DNA of 64,000 nucleotides from Streptomyces sp. S465. Lineage in GTDB: Bacteria > Actinomycetota > Actinomycetes > Streptomycetales > Streptomycetaceae. The notes beneath the pieces are model-generated. The model saw nothing but the letters and a program-made list of their open reading frames with translations. It was not told the origin of the DNA and made no database searches. Shown one piece after another: positions 34,045-42,055 of the stretch. The translations under genes were made by a program, and so were the position numbers. The stretch's first letter is position 1. Each line of letters opens with the position of its first letter. The DNA lies in the NCBI RefSeq assembly GCF_026898115.1, contig NZ_CP114036.1, forward strand, positions 7,496,001 through 7,560,000. Direction: 5' to 3'.

Positions 34045-35205
34045 TCAGGAGCTGCCCGCCCCCGCGAACGGCACCTGCGCGGTGGGGTGTTGGGCCGGGG
34101 CGGGGTGGAAGGGGTGGGACCACAGGCCCTGGCGGCGCAGCAGGGGCAGGACGCCTTCGCCGAACCAGTACGCCTCCTCCAGGTGCGGATAGCCGGAGAG
34201 GACGAATTCGTCGATGCCGATGCCGTGGTATTCGGCGATCCGTTCGGCGACCTCGGCGTGGCTGCCCACCAGCGCCGTGCCCGCGCCGCCGCGGACCAGG
34301 CCGATACCGGCCCAGAGGTTGGGGTGGATCTCGAGGTTGTCCAGGCTGCCGCCGTGCAGGGCGAGCATGCGCCGCTGGCCCTCCGACTCGCTGCGGCCGA
34401 GGCCGGTCTGGACGGAGCGGACGGTCTCCGGGTCGAAGCCGTCCAGCAGCCGCTGTGCCTCCGCCCATGCCTGCTCGGTGGTGTCGCGGGTGATGACGTG
34501 CAGCCGGATGCCGAAGCGGACCGTGCGGCCCTGCTCGGCGGCGAGCGAGCGGATCCAGGCGATCTTCTGCGCGACCTGGGCGGGGGGTTCGCCCCAGGTG
34601 AGGTAGACGTCGGCGTGGCGGGCGGCGACCTGGCCGGCGGCGGGGGAGGAGCCGCCGAAGTAGATCTCCGGGACCGGGTCGGGGAGCCGGTTCAGCTTGG
34701 CGCCCTCGACGTGGAGGTGTTCACCGGCGAGGTCGACGGTCTTGCCGTCCCACAGGTCGCGGACGATGCTCAGGAACTCGCCGGTGCGGGCGTAGCGGGC
34801 GTCCTTGTCGAGGAAGTCGCCGTAGGCGCGCTGCTCCTGGCTCTCCCCGCCGGTGACCACGTTGAGCAGCAGCCGCCCGCCGGACTGCCGCTGGTAGGTG
34901 GAGGCCATCTGGGCGGCGAAGGTGGGCGAGAGGAAGCCGGGGCGGAAGGCGACCAGGAACTTCAGCCGCTCGGTGTGCCGGCTGACCATCGCGGTGGTCA
35001 GCCAGGCGTCCTCGCACCAGGCGCCGGTCGGGGTGAGCGCGCCCACGAAGCCGAGCTGCTCGGCGGCGCGGGCGATCTGGGCGAGATAGCCGACGGACGG
35101 CGGGCGGTCCCCGCCGGCCGATGTGACGGGCGTGCCGTGGCCGCCGCCGACGACATGGCGGCTGTCGCCGTTGGTGGGCAGGAACCAGTGGAAGGTGAGG
35201 GACAT
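34045..35205 (-). CDS. ssuD: FMNH2-dependent alkanesulfonate monooxygenase
   Basis: 386 residues, LLM-class flavin monooxygenase. It should desulfonate alkanesulfonates to aldehyde and sulfite using reduced FMN. SsuD features: MSLTFHWFLPTNGDSRHVVG start, FLVAFRPGFLSPTFAAQMA, LLLNVVTGGESQEQRAYGDF, and IYFGGSSPAAGQVAARHADV. Third gene of the leftward organosulfur operon, after ssuE and the acyl-CoA-dehydrogenase-like gene. It sits 21 nt downstream of that gene. Confidence 0.93.
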   Translation of the reverse strand: MSLTFHWFLPTNGDSRHVVGGGHGTPVTSAGGDRPPSVGYLAQIARAAEQLGFVGALTPTGAWCEDAWLTTAMVSRHTERLKFLVAFRPGFLSPTFAAQMASTYQRQSGGRLLLNVVTGGESQEQRAYGDFLDKDARYARTGEFLSIVRDLWDGKTVDLAGEHLHVEGAKLNRLPDPVPEIYFGGSSPAAGQVAARHADVYLTWGEPPAQVAQKIAWIRSLAAEQGRTVRFGIRLHVITRDTTEQAWAEAQRLLDGFDPETVRSVQTGLGRSESEGQRRMLALHGGSLDNLEIHPNLWAGIGLVRGGAGTALVGSHAEVAERIAEYHGIGIDEFVLSGYPHLEEAYWFGEGVLPLLRRQGLWSHPFHPAPAQHPTAQVPFAGAGSS

Positions 35206-35226
35206 GGTGCGACTCCGTTCAGAGGG

Positions 35227-36426
35227 CTACAGCAGCCCGTGCCGGGGTGGTTTCGTTCCGCTCAGCACATAGCGGCCGATGTGCTGGATCTTCCAGCGGG
35301 CCGGGTCGTGCAGGGTGTGGGTGCGGGCGTCCCGCCAGTGGCGGTGCAGGCCCAGGGTGTCCAGGGCCGAGCGGGTGCCGGAGACCTCGAACAGCGAACT
35401 GCCCGTCTCCACGGCCGCGTCGGCCGCCGCCACCTTCGCCGCGGCCACCGCGATCGACGCCTCGGCGGCGGTCTCGTCGTCCAGGCGGGCCCGTGCGGCG
35501 TCCACCGCTCGGGCGGCGGCCGCCAGCAGGGCCTCGGCGCCACGGACCTGGAGGGCCAGTTCGCCGAAGCGCTGGATGAGCAGCGGGTCCTCGGCGGCGG
35601 TGTCCACACCGCTCTCGAACCAGGGGCGGCTCTTGGTGCGGACGAAGGTGACCGCCTCCGCCAGCGCCCCCGAGGCGATCCCCGCGTCGATCGCCGCGTG
35701 CAGCAACTGCGCGACCGCGCCGTGCAGTTGGGGCCCGCGGAAGGTGAGGTGGTGCGGTACGACCCGGTCGGCCGGCACTGGCACGGCCGTCAGCCGGACG
35801 GTGCCGCTCGCGGTCGTCCGCTGGCCCATGCCGTCCCAGTCGTCCACGACGGTCAGACCGGGCGCGTCCCTGGGCACATAGGCCACCTGGAGGTCGTCGT
35901 TCTCGCCCCGGGCCAGCACCGGGATCCAGTCGGCGAACAGCGCGCCGGTGGAGTAGTGCTTGACACCGGTCAGGGTGTACGAGCCGGCGGCGCCGGGGTC
36001 CAGCCGGGTGCGGATGTCCTGGACGTGCCGGGTGCCCGCCTCCGACTGGGCGTTGCCGAACCGCTTGCCCGCCAGCACCTCGCCGAAGAAGAACTCCCGC
36101 TGCGCCCGCGTGCCCTGACGGCGCAGCACGTTGATGTACACGAAGTGGCTCTGCGGGATCTGGGCGAGGCTGGCGTCGGCGGCGGCGAGCAGCCGGAACA
36201 CCTCGGCGAGGGTCACGGCGGCGACGTCCGCGCCGCCGTGCCCGGCCGGGACGGTGATCCCCAGCAGTCCGGACGCGGACAGCCGGTCCAGTTCGGCACG
36301 CGGCAGCCGGCGCCGTGCGTCGCGCTCGGCGGCGCCCGTACGGAACTCCTCGGCCAGCGCCGCGGCCACCTTCAGCGCCTCGGTGTCATCGGCGATGACA
36401 TGGGCGGGCTCGGGCAGGGGCGACAT
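35227..36426 (-). CDS. sfnB: SfnB-type acyl-CoA dehydrogenase-fold sulfur acquisition oxidoreductase
   Basis: 399 residues, flavin-dependent acyl-CoA dehydrogenase/monooxygenase fold: GLLGITVPAGHGGADVAAVT, FGNAQSEAGTRHVQDIRT (substrate loop), YTLTGVKHYSTGALFADWI, and a helical C-terminal domain ending HDPARWKIQHIGRYVLSG. Members such as SfnB and DszC-like proteins act on dimethylsulfone or other organosulfur compounds with FMNH2. Placement between ssuE and ssuD supports this. Confidence 0.87.
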   Translation of the reverse strand: MSPLPEPAHVIADDTEALKVAAALAEEFRTGAAERDARRRLPRAELDRLSASGLLGITVPAGHGGADVAAVTLAEVFRLLAAADASLAQIPQSHFVYINVLRRQGTRAQREFFFGEVLAGKRFGNAQSEAGTRHVQDIRTRLDPGAAGSYTLTGVKHYSTGALFADWIPVLARGENDDLQVAYVPRDAPGLTVVDDWDGMGQRTTASGTVRLTAVPVPADRVVPHHLTFRGPQLHGAVAQLLHAAIDAGIASGALAEAVTFVRTKSRPWFESGVDTAAEDPLLIQRFGELALQVRGAEALLAAAARAVDAARARLDDETAAEASIAVAAAKVAAADAAVETGSSLFEVSGTRSALDTLGLHRHWRDARTHTLHDPARWKIQHIGRYVLSGTKPPRHGLL

Positions 36427-36428
36427 GG

Positions 36429-36986
36429 TCAGCTCGCCGCCGCCAGCACGGTGGGGTGCGGGCCGAGCGCCGCCGAGAACTGGTCGACGACCTGCTCCAG
36501 CGCCTCGGCGGCCCCGGCCGCCACGCGCACCCCGCCGTCCGGCTCGACCGTGATGTCCTTGTCGAGGGTGAACCAGCCCTGGACGATATGGGACGCGCCC
36601 ATGGAGGACAGCACCGGCCGCAGCGCGTAGTCGATGGCCAGCACATGGGCCACGCTGCCGCCGGTGGCCAGCGGCAGCACGGTCTTGCCGGTGAGCGCGT
36701 ACTGCGGCAGCAGGTCCAGCAGGGACTTCAGCAGCCCGGAGTAGGCCGCCTTGTAGACCGGTGTCCCCACCACGACCCCGTCCGCCTGCTCCACCAGCGC
36801 CTTGGCCCGCACGATGGCCGGGTGCGAGAAGTCCGCGCCGAGCAGCGCGGTGGCGGGGAGGGTGCGTACGTCGAGCGGGATCACCTCATGGCCCTGGGCG
36901 GTCAGCCGGGCGTCCAGGTGGCGCAGCAGCCGGGCGGTGCGGGAGGTGGCGGACGGGGAGCCGGAGAGGGACAGGACGGTGGCCAT
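36429..36986 (-). CDS. ssuE: NADPH-dependent FMN reductase
   Basis: 185 residues from the ATG at 36986 (AAGGG 6 nt upstream). Flavodoxin-like fold: FMN phosphate loop LSLSGSPSATSRTARLL, VVVGTPVYKAAYSGLLKSLL, and PLATGGSVAHVLAIDYALRP. It supplies reduced FMN to the two monooxygenases that follow 2 nt downstream. First intact structural gene of the operon; an sfnG-like stub and a cysteine-rich leader peptide lie upstream. Confidence 0.93.
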   Translation of the reverse strand: MATVLSLSGSPSATSRTARLLRHLDARLTAQGHEVIPLDVRTLPATALLGADFSHPAIVRAKALVEQADGVVVGTPVYKAAYSGLLKSLLDLLPQYALTGKTVLPLATGGSVAHVLAIDYALRPVLSSMGASHIVQGWFTLDKDITVEPDGGVRVAAGAAEALEQVVDQFSAALGPHPTVLAAAS

Positions 36987-37043
36987 GAGCAACCCTTCGT
37001 GGTGCGGTCGGGACAGGGGGACCGGAGGGGACCGCGGCGGCGG

Positions 37044-37157
37044 TCAGGACAGTGCGGGCTCGTAGCCCCAGTCGGTGCGCTGCTCGATGGTGCTGGTGAC
37101 CAGGCCGCCACTGACATTGGGCACCCAATAGGCGAAACGCAGGGGTGCTGCGGGCAT
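37044..37157 (-). pseudogene. truncated dimethylsulfone monooxygenase (SfnG) N-terminus
   Basis: A 37-codon frame: MPAAPLRFAYWVPNVSGGLV, then TSTIEQRTDWGYEPALS and stop. The segment FAYWVPNVSGGLV.STIEQRTDWGY is the signature start of SfnG-type FMNH2-dependent monooxygenases of about 360 residues. The frame ends five codons later, so nearly all of sfnG has been deleted between here and ssuE (58 nt away). It could be translated as a short peptide, but it cannot be an enzyme. Confidence 0.65.
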
Positions 37158-37437
37158 GCGGAACTCCCGGTGGAACGCATACGGGCATGGGGAATCGGCG
37201 CCACGGCGTCGATCGGAATTCATCGCGGACGGGGCGGGGAAAGATCGGGTGGCGCGAATGGGGGCGCCGGGGCGGGGCGGCGCGGCCGCATTTCCTCGAG
37301 CGGCGGCCGGGACCCTCCCCGCGGGGCTTTGCGGGACTTTGTGGAAGAAGGGCCCTAGAAGCCTTTCCCGATCATGGGAGGCGAGGGGGAGCGAAGCGGA
37401 GGCGAACCCTCAGCGCTCGCTCGGACCCGATGGCAGG

Positions 37438-37518
37438 TCAGCCCGGACAGCAACAGAACGCGCTGGAGACACGCGCGAGGTCGACATGGCGTCGCCGCGT
37501 GAGGTCCTGTCGCTTCAT
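37438..37518 (-). CDS. cysteine-rich leader peptide of the organosulfur operon
   Basis: A 26-residue frame from the ATG at 37518: MKRQDLT, then RRRHVDLARVSSAFCCCPG, stop at 37438. It carries the RRHVDL.R..SA.C core seen in the 'putative leader peptide' family in front of actinobacterial sulfur genes, and ends with three consecutive cysteine codons (TGT TGC TGT). Ribosome pausing at these codons when cysteine is scarce would be expected to turn on the genes downstream (sfnG stub, ssuE, sfnB, ssuD). A weak GGAT site lies upstream of the ATG. Confidence 0.75.
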   Translation of the reverse strand: MKRQDLTRRRHVDLARVSSAFCCCPG

Positions 37519-37600
37519 GTCACCGATCCAACCAGGGGGAAGTCCTGCCGGTCAAGAACGCCCGGGGCGTATTCCATATCGCGGACGCATGGGCTGGGTT

Positions 37601-37613
37601 GCGGAAATTCCGC
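37601..37613. promoter_or_regulatory. inverted repeat in the divergent sulfur/LysR promoter region
   Basis: GCGGAA-A-TTCCGC is a perfect 6-bp inverted repeat with one central base, 83 nt upstream of the leader peptide start on one side and 114 nt upstream of the LysR start on the other. It is a reasonable regulator site for the LysR protein. The rest of the 570-nt gap (37158-37726) holds the leader peptide and presumably its attenuator at 37158-37437, where I cannot define a clear terminator hairpin. Confidence 0.4.
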
Positions 37614-37726
37614 GGTGCCTGCTTCGAGATTACCCGGGAGGCGGGCCGGGGAGTGAGTCGGTATTCATGAGACCGTGATAGGGATCCCCTTGAACGGCGC
37701 GGACCGGGACGGGCATTCTGCGGCGT

Positions 37727-38635
37727 GTGCGTATCGAACAGCTGGAATACATCGCTGCGGTCACCCGCCTCGGCTCGCTCCGCCGCGCCGCCGAGGAACT
37801 GCATCTGTCCCAGCCCGCGCTCAGCGAGACGGTGCGCAATCTGGAACGCGAACTCGGCGTGGACCTGCTGGAGCGCAAGCGCTCCGGCGCCACGATCAGC
37901 GCCGAGGGACGGGAGCTGCTGCCGCATATCGTCAGCGTCATCGAGGCCGTCGACCGGCTGCGCGGCGCCGCCGGCGACCAGCACCGGGTCAGCCGGATGA
38001 TCCGGCTGGGCACGGTCAACACCGCGACCGTCCCGCTGCTGATCCCGGCCGTCCGGGAGTTCCGCGCGACGCACCCGGTGACCCAGGTCGAGGTGGTGGC
38101 CGCGCAGCAGGCCGAGATCCACCGGGCGCTGCTGGAGGGGAGTTTCGACCTGGGCCTGGTCAACTACCTCCAGGGGGACGACGTCCCGCCCGCGCTGGAG
38201 ACCACCGAGCTGCTGCGCGGCCGCCCGGTGGTCTGTCTGCGCCCCGACAGCCCGCTGGCGGCCCGGCCGACGGTGAGCGTGGCGGATCTGCTGGACGAGC
38301 GGGAGCCGCTGATCGTCATGCGCTCCGGCTATCTCATGCACCGTTTCATCCACCGGCTGCTGGCCGGGCGCGCCCCGTCCTTCTCGTACTCCACCGACGG
38401 GGCCGAGATGGGCAAGCTGATGGTCGCCGAGGGGCTCGGCGTCACCGTGCTGCCCGACTTCAGCGTCATCGGCGACCCCCTGGAGCGCGGCGGCGCGATC
38501 ACCTACCGGCCGCTCGCGGACGGCGAGGCCACCGAGGTGGCGCTGGTGATCCAGCGCCGCCGCTCGGGCTCGGTCCCGCGCGCCGTCCGCGATCTGCACC
38601 AGCTCTTCGTACGGCGCGCGGGGACGACGCCCTGA
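37727..38635 (+). CDS. LysR-family transcriptional regulator
   Basis: 302 residues from GTG at 37727. N-terminal HTH (MRIEQLEYIAAVTRLGSLRR, then LHLSQPALSETVRNLEREL) and a periplasmic-binding-like effector domain with RLGTVNTATVPLLIPAVREF. It is divergent from the ssuE-sfnB-ssuD operon and is probably its regulator, in the manner of Cbl/CysB or SfnR-linked regulators. The ligand is not deducible. Confidence 0.92.
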   Translation: MRIEQLEYIAAVTRLGSLRRAAEELHLSQPALSETVRNLERELGVDLLERKRSGATISAEGRELLPHIVSVIEAVDRLRGAAGDQHRVSRMIRLGTVNTATVPLLIPAVREFRATHPVTQVEVVAAQQAEIHRALLEGSFDLGLVNYLQGDDVPPALETTELLRGRPVVCLRPDSPLAARPTVSVADLLDEREPLIVMRSGYLMHRFIHRLLAGRAPSFSYSTDGAEMGKLMVAEGLGVTVLPDFSVIGDPLERGGAITYRPLADGEATEVALVIQRRRSGSVPRAVRDLHQLFVRRAGTTP

Positions 38636-38675
38636 GCGGCTACGACGCCGACCCGGCAACGACCGCCTGCGCGGG

Positions 38676-39641
38676 CTACAGCTCCCTGAGCGCGGGCAGC
38701 AGTTGCTTCTCGGCCCAGTCCAGGAACGGCCGCTGGTGGTCGCCGCCGATCTGGACGAGGGCGACGTCCGTGAAGCCCGCGTCCACGTAGGGCCTGATCC
38801 GCTCGGTGAACTCCCCGATGTCGTCGCCGCACGGAATGGACGCGGCCACGTCCTCGGGCCGTACGAACTGGGTGGCGCCCGCGAAGGAGGCCGGCCCCGG
38901 CAGCTCCGAGTTGACCTTCCAGCCGCTCCCGAACCAGCGGAACTGGTCATGGGCGCGGGCGATCGCCGCGTCCCGGTCGGGGTCGTAGCAGACCGGGATC
39001 TGTCCGATCCGCGGCTTCCCGCTGCCGCCGTTGCGGTCGAACTCCGCCACCAGCTCGGACTTCGGTTCCGTCGCGATCAGGATGTCGGCCAGCTGTCCGG
39101 CCAGCAGGCAGGACTGCCGCCCGGAGACGGCGAGGCCGATGGGCGGCGGCTGGTCCGGCAGGTCCCACAGCTTGGCCGAGTCGACGTCGTAGTGGGTGCC
39201 GTGGTGGGTGACGTAGCCGCCGGCGAACAGCGCGCGGATGATCTCGATCGCCTCTTGCAGCATCTCCTGCCGCACATCGGCCGACGGCCAGCCCTGGCCG
39301 ACCACGTGCTCGTTCAGGTTCTCGCCGGACCCGAGCCCCAGCCGGAACCGCCCCTCGGACAGCAGTTGGAGCGTCGCCGCCTTCTGGGCGACCACCGCCG
39401 GGTGGTAGCGCACGGTGGGGCAGGTGACATACGTCGTCAGCGGGATCGAGGTGGTGGCCTGCGCGGCGGCACCCAGCACGCTCCAGGCGTAGGGCGCGTG
39501 TCCCTGGGAGGCCAGCCACGGGAAGTAGTGGTCGGAGGTCACCGAGAAGTCGAACCCGACCTGCTCGGCCCGGACCACGTCGTCGACGAGCTGACGTGGA
39601 CCGGCCTGCTCGGTCATCATCGTGTATCCCCATCGAACCAT
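38676..39641 (-). CDS. F420-dependent LLM-class oxidoreductase
   Basis: 321 residues. Luciferase-like fold of the F420-dependent glucose-6-phosphate dehydrogenase group: FSVTSDHYFPWLASQGHAPY, LTTYVTCPTVRYHPAVVAQK, FRLGLGSGENLNEHVVG, and IGLAVSGRQSCLLAGQLADI. The TSDHYFPW and GSGE(N)LNEH motifs typify F420 rather than FMN enzymes. The substrate is unknown. It converges with the LysR gene. Confidence 0.9.
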   Translation of the reverse strand: MVRWGYTMMTEQAGPRQLVDDVVRAEQVGFDFSVTSDHYFPWLASQGHAPYAWSVLGAAAQATTSIPLTTYVTCPTVRYHPAVVAQKAATLQLLSEGRFRLGLGSGENLNEHVVGQGWPSADVRQEMLQEAIEIIRALFAGGYVTHHGTHYDVDSAKLWDLPDQPPPIGLAVSGRQSCLLAGQLADILIATEPKSELVAEFDRNGGSGKPRIGQIPVCYDPDRDAAIARAHDQFRWFGSGWKVNSELPGPASFAGATQFVRPEDVAASIPCGDDIGEFTERIRPYVDAGFTDVALVQIGGDHQRPFLDWAEKQLLPALREL

Positions 39642-39747
39642 GGCCCCCGAGTACCGTCCGGCCCGGCTCCCAAACGTCCCAAAGCGGCTGCCGGGGGTGG
39701 GAAACGACTGGTCACGGCGTGCGGCGGCGGCTCACCCGGCGTAGCCG

Positions 39748-41775
39748 TCAGCCGAGCCTGGCGGAGATGACGGGGGCCAGGCGGTCGGTGATGGTGCGGT
39801 GGCCCTTGTCGTTGGGGTGGACGGAGTCGGAGAGGTCGTCGGAGGCGAGCCAGCCGGTGGTGTCGACGTAGGAGACCCGGGGGTCGCCGGAGGCGGTGAC
39901 GGCGGCCTGGGTCTCGGTGCCGAACCGGCCGCTGAAGGTGCGCAGCGCGAAGATCCACGCGTCCGGGTAGGCGGTGCGGACCTTGCGCAGCAGGCTGGCG
40001 TAGGCGGCCTGGAACTGCGCCGAGCCGACCCCGCGGCCCACGTCGTTGGTGCCGAGGTTGATGACCACCGCGTCCGCCTGGTAGCGGGAGAAGTCCCAGT
40101 CGGGGGTGGCGGCGTTCGGGTTCAGCTTGGTGAACTGCTGCTCCAGGCTCATCCGGTCGTCCGCCGTGTCGACGAGGGCGGCGCCGCCCTGGGCGATCTG
40201 GGTGTGGTCGGCGCCGAGCCGCTCGCCGATGAGCCAGCCGTAGGCGGTGCGGGCGTTCTGCGAGGTGGTGGTGCCCACCGTGATCGAGTCGCCGACGAAT
40301 TCGATCAGCTTCTCCGGGGCCGGCGGGGCGAAGGTGGTGGCGCCGCTGTCCAGGGTCAGGCCCTGGAAGACCGCGTCACCGTGGTAGGAGCCCGCGACCA
40401 CCTGGTAGTTGACCTGGAGGGTGTGGTTTCCGGCGGACAGCGGGGTCGGGGTGAGGTTCACCGTGCCCTTGGCCTCGTCGTAGAAGGTGGCGGGGCCGCC
40501 GTCGATGCTGACCCACAGGTCGATCGTGTTCCGCTGCTTGAGCCCCACGGTGCGGCCGGTGAAGCCGGTGCGGAAGTACGCGCCCGCCCAGTAGGGGGTG
40601 TAGGCGGTGGCCGAGCTCCGGGTGTCCCAGCGGCCGGTGAACTTGATGTTGGGGTCGCCCGGCTGGCCGGGGGCGACGGCGGCCGCCTTGGTGGCGGCGG
40701 CGCCCACGTCGGCGGCGATGACCGGGGCCAGGCGGTCCGCGAACGTGGTGTGCCCGGCCTCGTTGGGGTGGCCGTTGCCGTCCTCGTAGTCGGTGCCGTC
40801 GGTGAGCCAGCCGGTGGTGTCCACGTAGCGCACCCGGGCGTCGCCCGCCGCGTTGCGCGCGCTCACGGCCGCCTTGGTCTCCGTCACATAGCGCTTCTTG
40901 AGGGTCTGTACGGCGAAGAGGGCCGCGTTCGGGTACGTCGCGCGGATGTCGCGCAGCAAAGTGGTGTACGCCGACTGGAACTCGGCGCCCGTGACACCGT
41001 GCCCGATGTCATTGGTGCCCAGGTTGATGACCACCGCGCTCGCCTGGTAGCGGGAGAAGTCCCAGCTCTGATCGCCGGTCGAGGCCGTCTTGAAGAACTG
41101 CGTGGCCAGCCCCACGCAGCCGTCCTTGCCCACCAGACAGTAGCCCGAGCGGGCGATCTGGGTGTGCCGCATGCCCAGCAGCTCGCCGGTCTTCCAGCCG
41201 TACGAGTCCAGCGCGAGCCGGTCGGTGAGGGCGCCCGCGGTGATGGAGTCGCCCACGAACTCGAGGAGCCCGGACGGCACCCGAGGAGCGACGGTGCCCG
41301 CGCCCGCGTCCAGGACCAGGCCCTGGAAGACGGTGTCGCCGGAGCGGTAGGAGACCCGGAGGGTGTGGGTGCCCTGGGGCAGCGGCTGGGGGGTGAGGGT
41401 GACGGTGCCCTTGACGCCCGCGTAGAAGACATCGGCGCCGCCGTCGACGCTCGCGTAGAAGTTCACCGCCTCCCGGGCCTTGATCTTCACCGTGGTGCCG
41501 GTGAACGCGGTCTGGAGGTAGCCGCCGGTCCAGTTGGGAACGGCGGCGGTGGCGGAGCTCAGGTCCCAGCGGCCGGTGTAGACGATGTTGGGGTCGGTCA
41601 CCGAGCCGTCCCCCAGGGCCGCCGCCGGGGCCGCTGCCGGGGTCGCCGCCGGAGCCGCCGCCCGTGCGGTGGCGCCGAGACCGACCCCCAGCGCGCAGAG
41701 CGACGCGGTCATGACAAGAACGAAGAGCGTGCGTAAGGAACGTAACGCGTGCGAGGCGTGCGGGATCGATGGCAT
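39748..41775 (-). CDS. secreted tandem GDSL/SGNH esterase (CE2-like), two modules
   Basis: 675 residues with a long signal peptide (LRSLRTLFVLVMTASLCALG, cleavage near TARA). The mature protein is two copies of the same module: a beta-sandwich domain (YTGRWDLSSATAAVPNWTGG; FTGRWDTRSSATAYTPYWAG) followed by an SGNH hydrolase. Both catalytic domains keep block I EFVGDSIT, block III INLGTND(I/V)G and the C-terminal HPN..GH histidine. CE2 enzymes remove acetyl groups from plant polysaccharides. The ATG lies 31 nt downstream of a CebR operator, linking it to cellulose use. Confidence 0.9.
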   Translation of the reverse strand: MPSIPHASHALRSLRTLFVLVMTASLCALGVGLGATARAAAPAATPAAAPAAALGDGSVTDPNIVYTGRWDLSSATAAVPNWTGGYLQTAFTGTTVKIKAREAVNFYASVDGGADVFYAGVKGTVTLTPQPLPQGTHTLRVSYRSGDTVFQGLVLDAGAGTVAPRVPSGLLEFVGDSITAGALTDRLALDSYGWKTGELLGMRHTQIARSGYCLVGKDGCVGLATQFFKTASTGDQSWDFSRYQASAVVINLGTNDIGHGVTGAEFQSAYTTLLRDIRATYPNAALFAVQTLKKRYVTETKAAVSARNAAGDARVRYVDTTGWLTDGTDYEDGNGHPNEAGHTTFADRLAPVIAADVGAAATKAAAVAPGQPGDPNIKFTGRWDTRSSATAYTPYWAGAYFRTGFTGRTVGLKQRNTIDLWVSIDGGPATFYDEAKGTVNLTPTPLSAGNHTLQVNYQVVAGSYHGDAVFQGLTLDSGATTFAPPAPEKLIEFVGDSITVGTTTSQNARTAYGWLIGERLGADHTQIAQGGAALVDTADDRMSLEQQFTKLNPNAATPDWDFSRYQADAVVINLGTNDVGRGVGSAQFQAAYASLLRKVRTAYPDAWIFALRTFSGRFGTETQAAVTASGDPRVSYVDTTGWLASDDLSDSVHPNDKGHRTITDRLAPVISARLG

Positions 41776-41805
41776 GAGGGTCCTCTCGAGGAGGTGATGG
41801 CTACC

Positions 41806-41819
41806 TGGGAGCGCTCCCA
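41806..41819. promoter_or_regulatory. CebR operator (cellulose-utilisation box)
   Basis: TGGGAGCGCTCCCA is the exact 14-bp CebR-box palindrome known from Streptomyces cellulose genes; here it extends to 18 bp (CCTGGGAGCGCTCCCAGG, 41804-41821). It sits 31 nt before the esterase ATG. CebR represses until it binds cellobiose or cellotriose. Confidence 0.9.
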
Positions 41820-41895
41820 GGCGCCCGTGGCTCCACGATGGAAGCCCTGAATCGGTTCAACGTCAAGGTGCGCGGCGATGGTCACGATGTGGGTC

Positions 41896-42045
41896 ATGGC
41901 GGAGACCGGTGGTGTGCGCGAGGTGAAGTCGGCGGGCCGCACCGTGGAACCGCTGGAACTGCTCGCCGCGCGCCGCGACCAGCCGGCCCGGCTGACGGCG
42001 GGGCGGGAGACGTCCGCGGCGGACCTCTACGGCGGACGTTCCACA
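41896..42045 (+). pseudogene. IclR-family regulator, N-terminal stub
   Basis: From the ATG at 41896: MAETGGVREVKSAGRTVEPL, then ELLAARRDQPARLT. The 'V.SAGRTVE.LELLAAR.D.PARL' start is typical of IclR regulators. The frame then departs (AGRETSAADLYGG) and the HTH recognition helix and ligand domain are missing. It adjoins a GMC oxidoreductase/aldehyde dehydrogenase pair, genes often controlled by IclR proteins, so the local regulator seems lost. Confidence 0.5.
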
Positions 42046-42055
42046 GCGAACCCCC

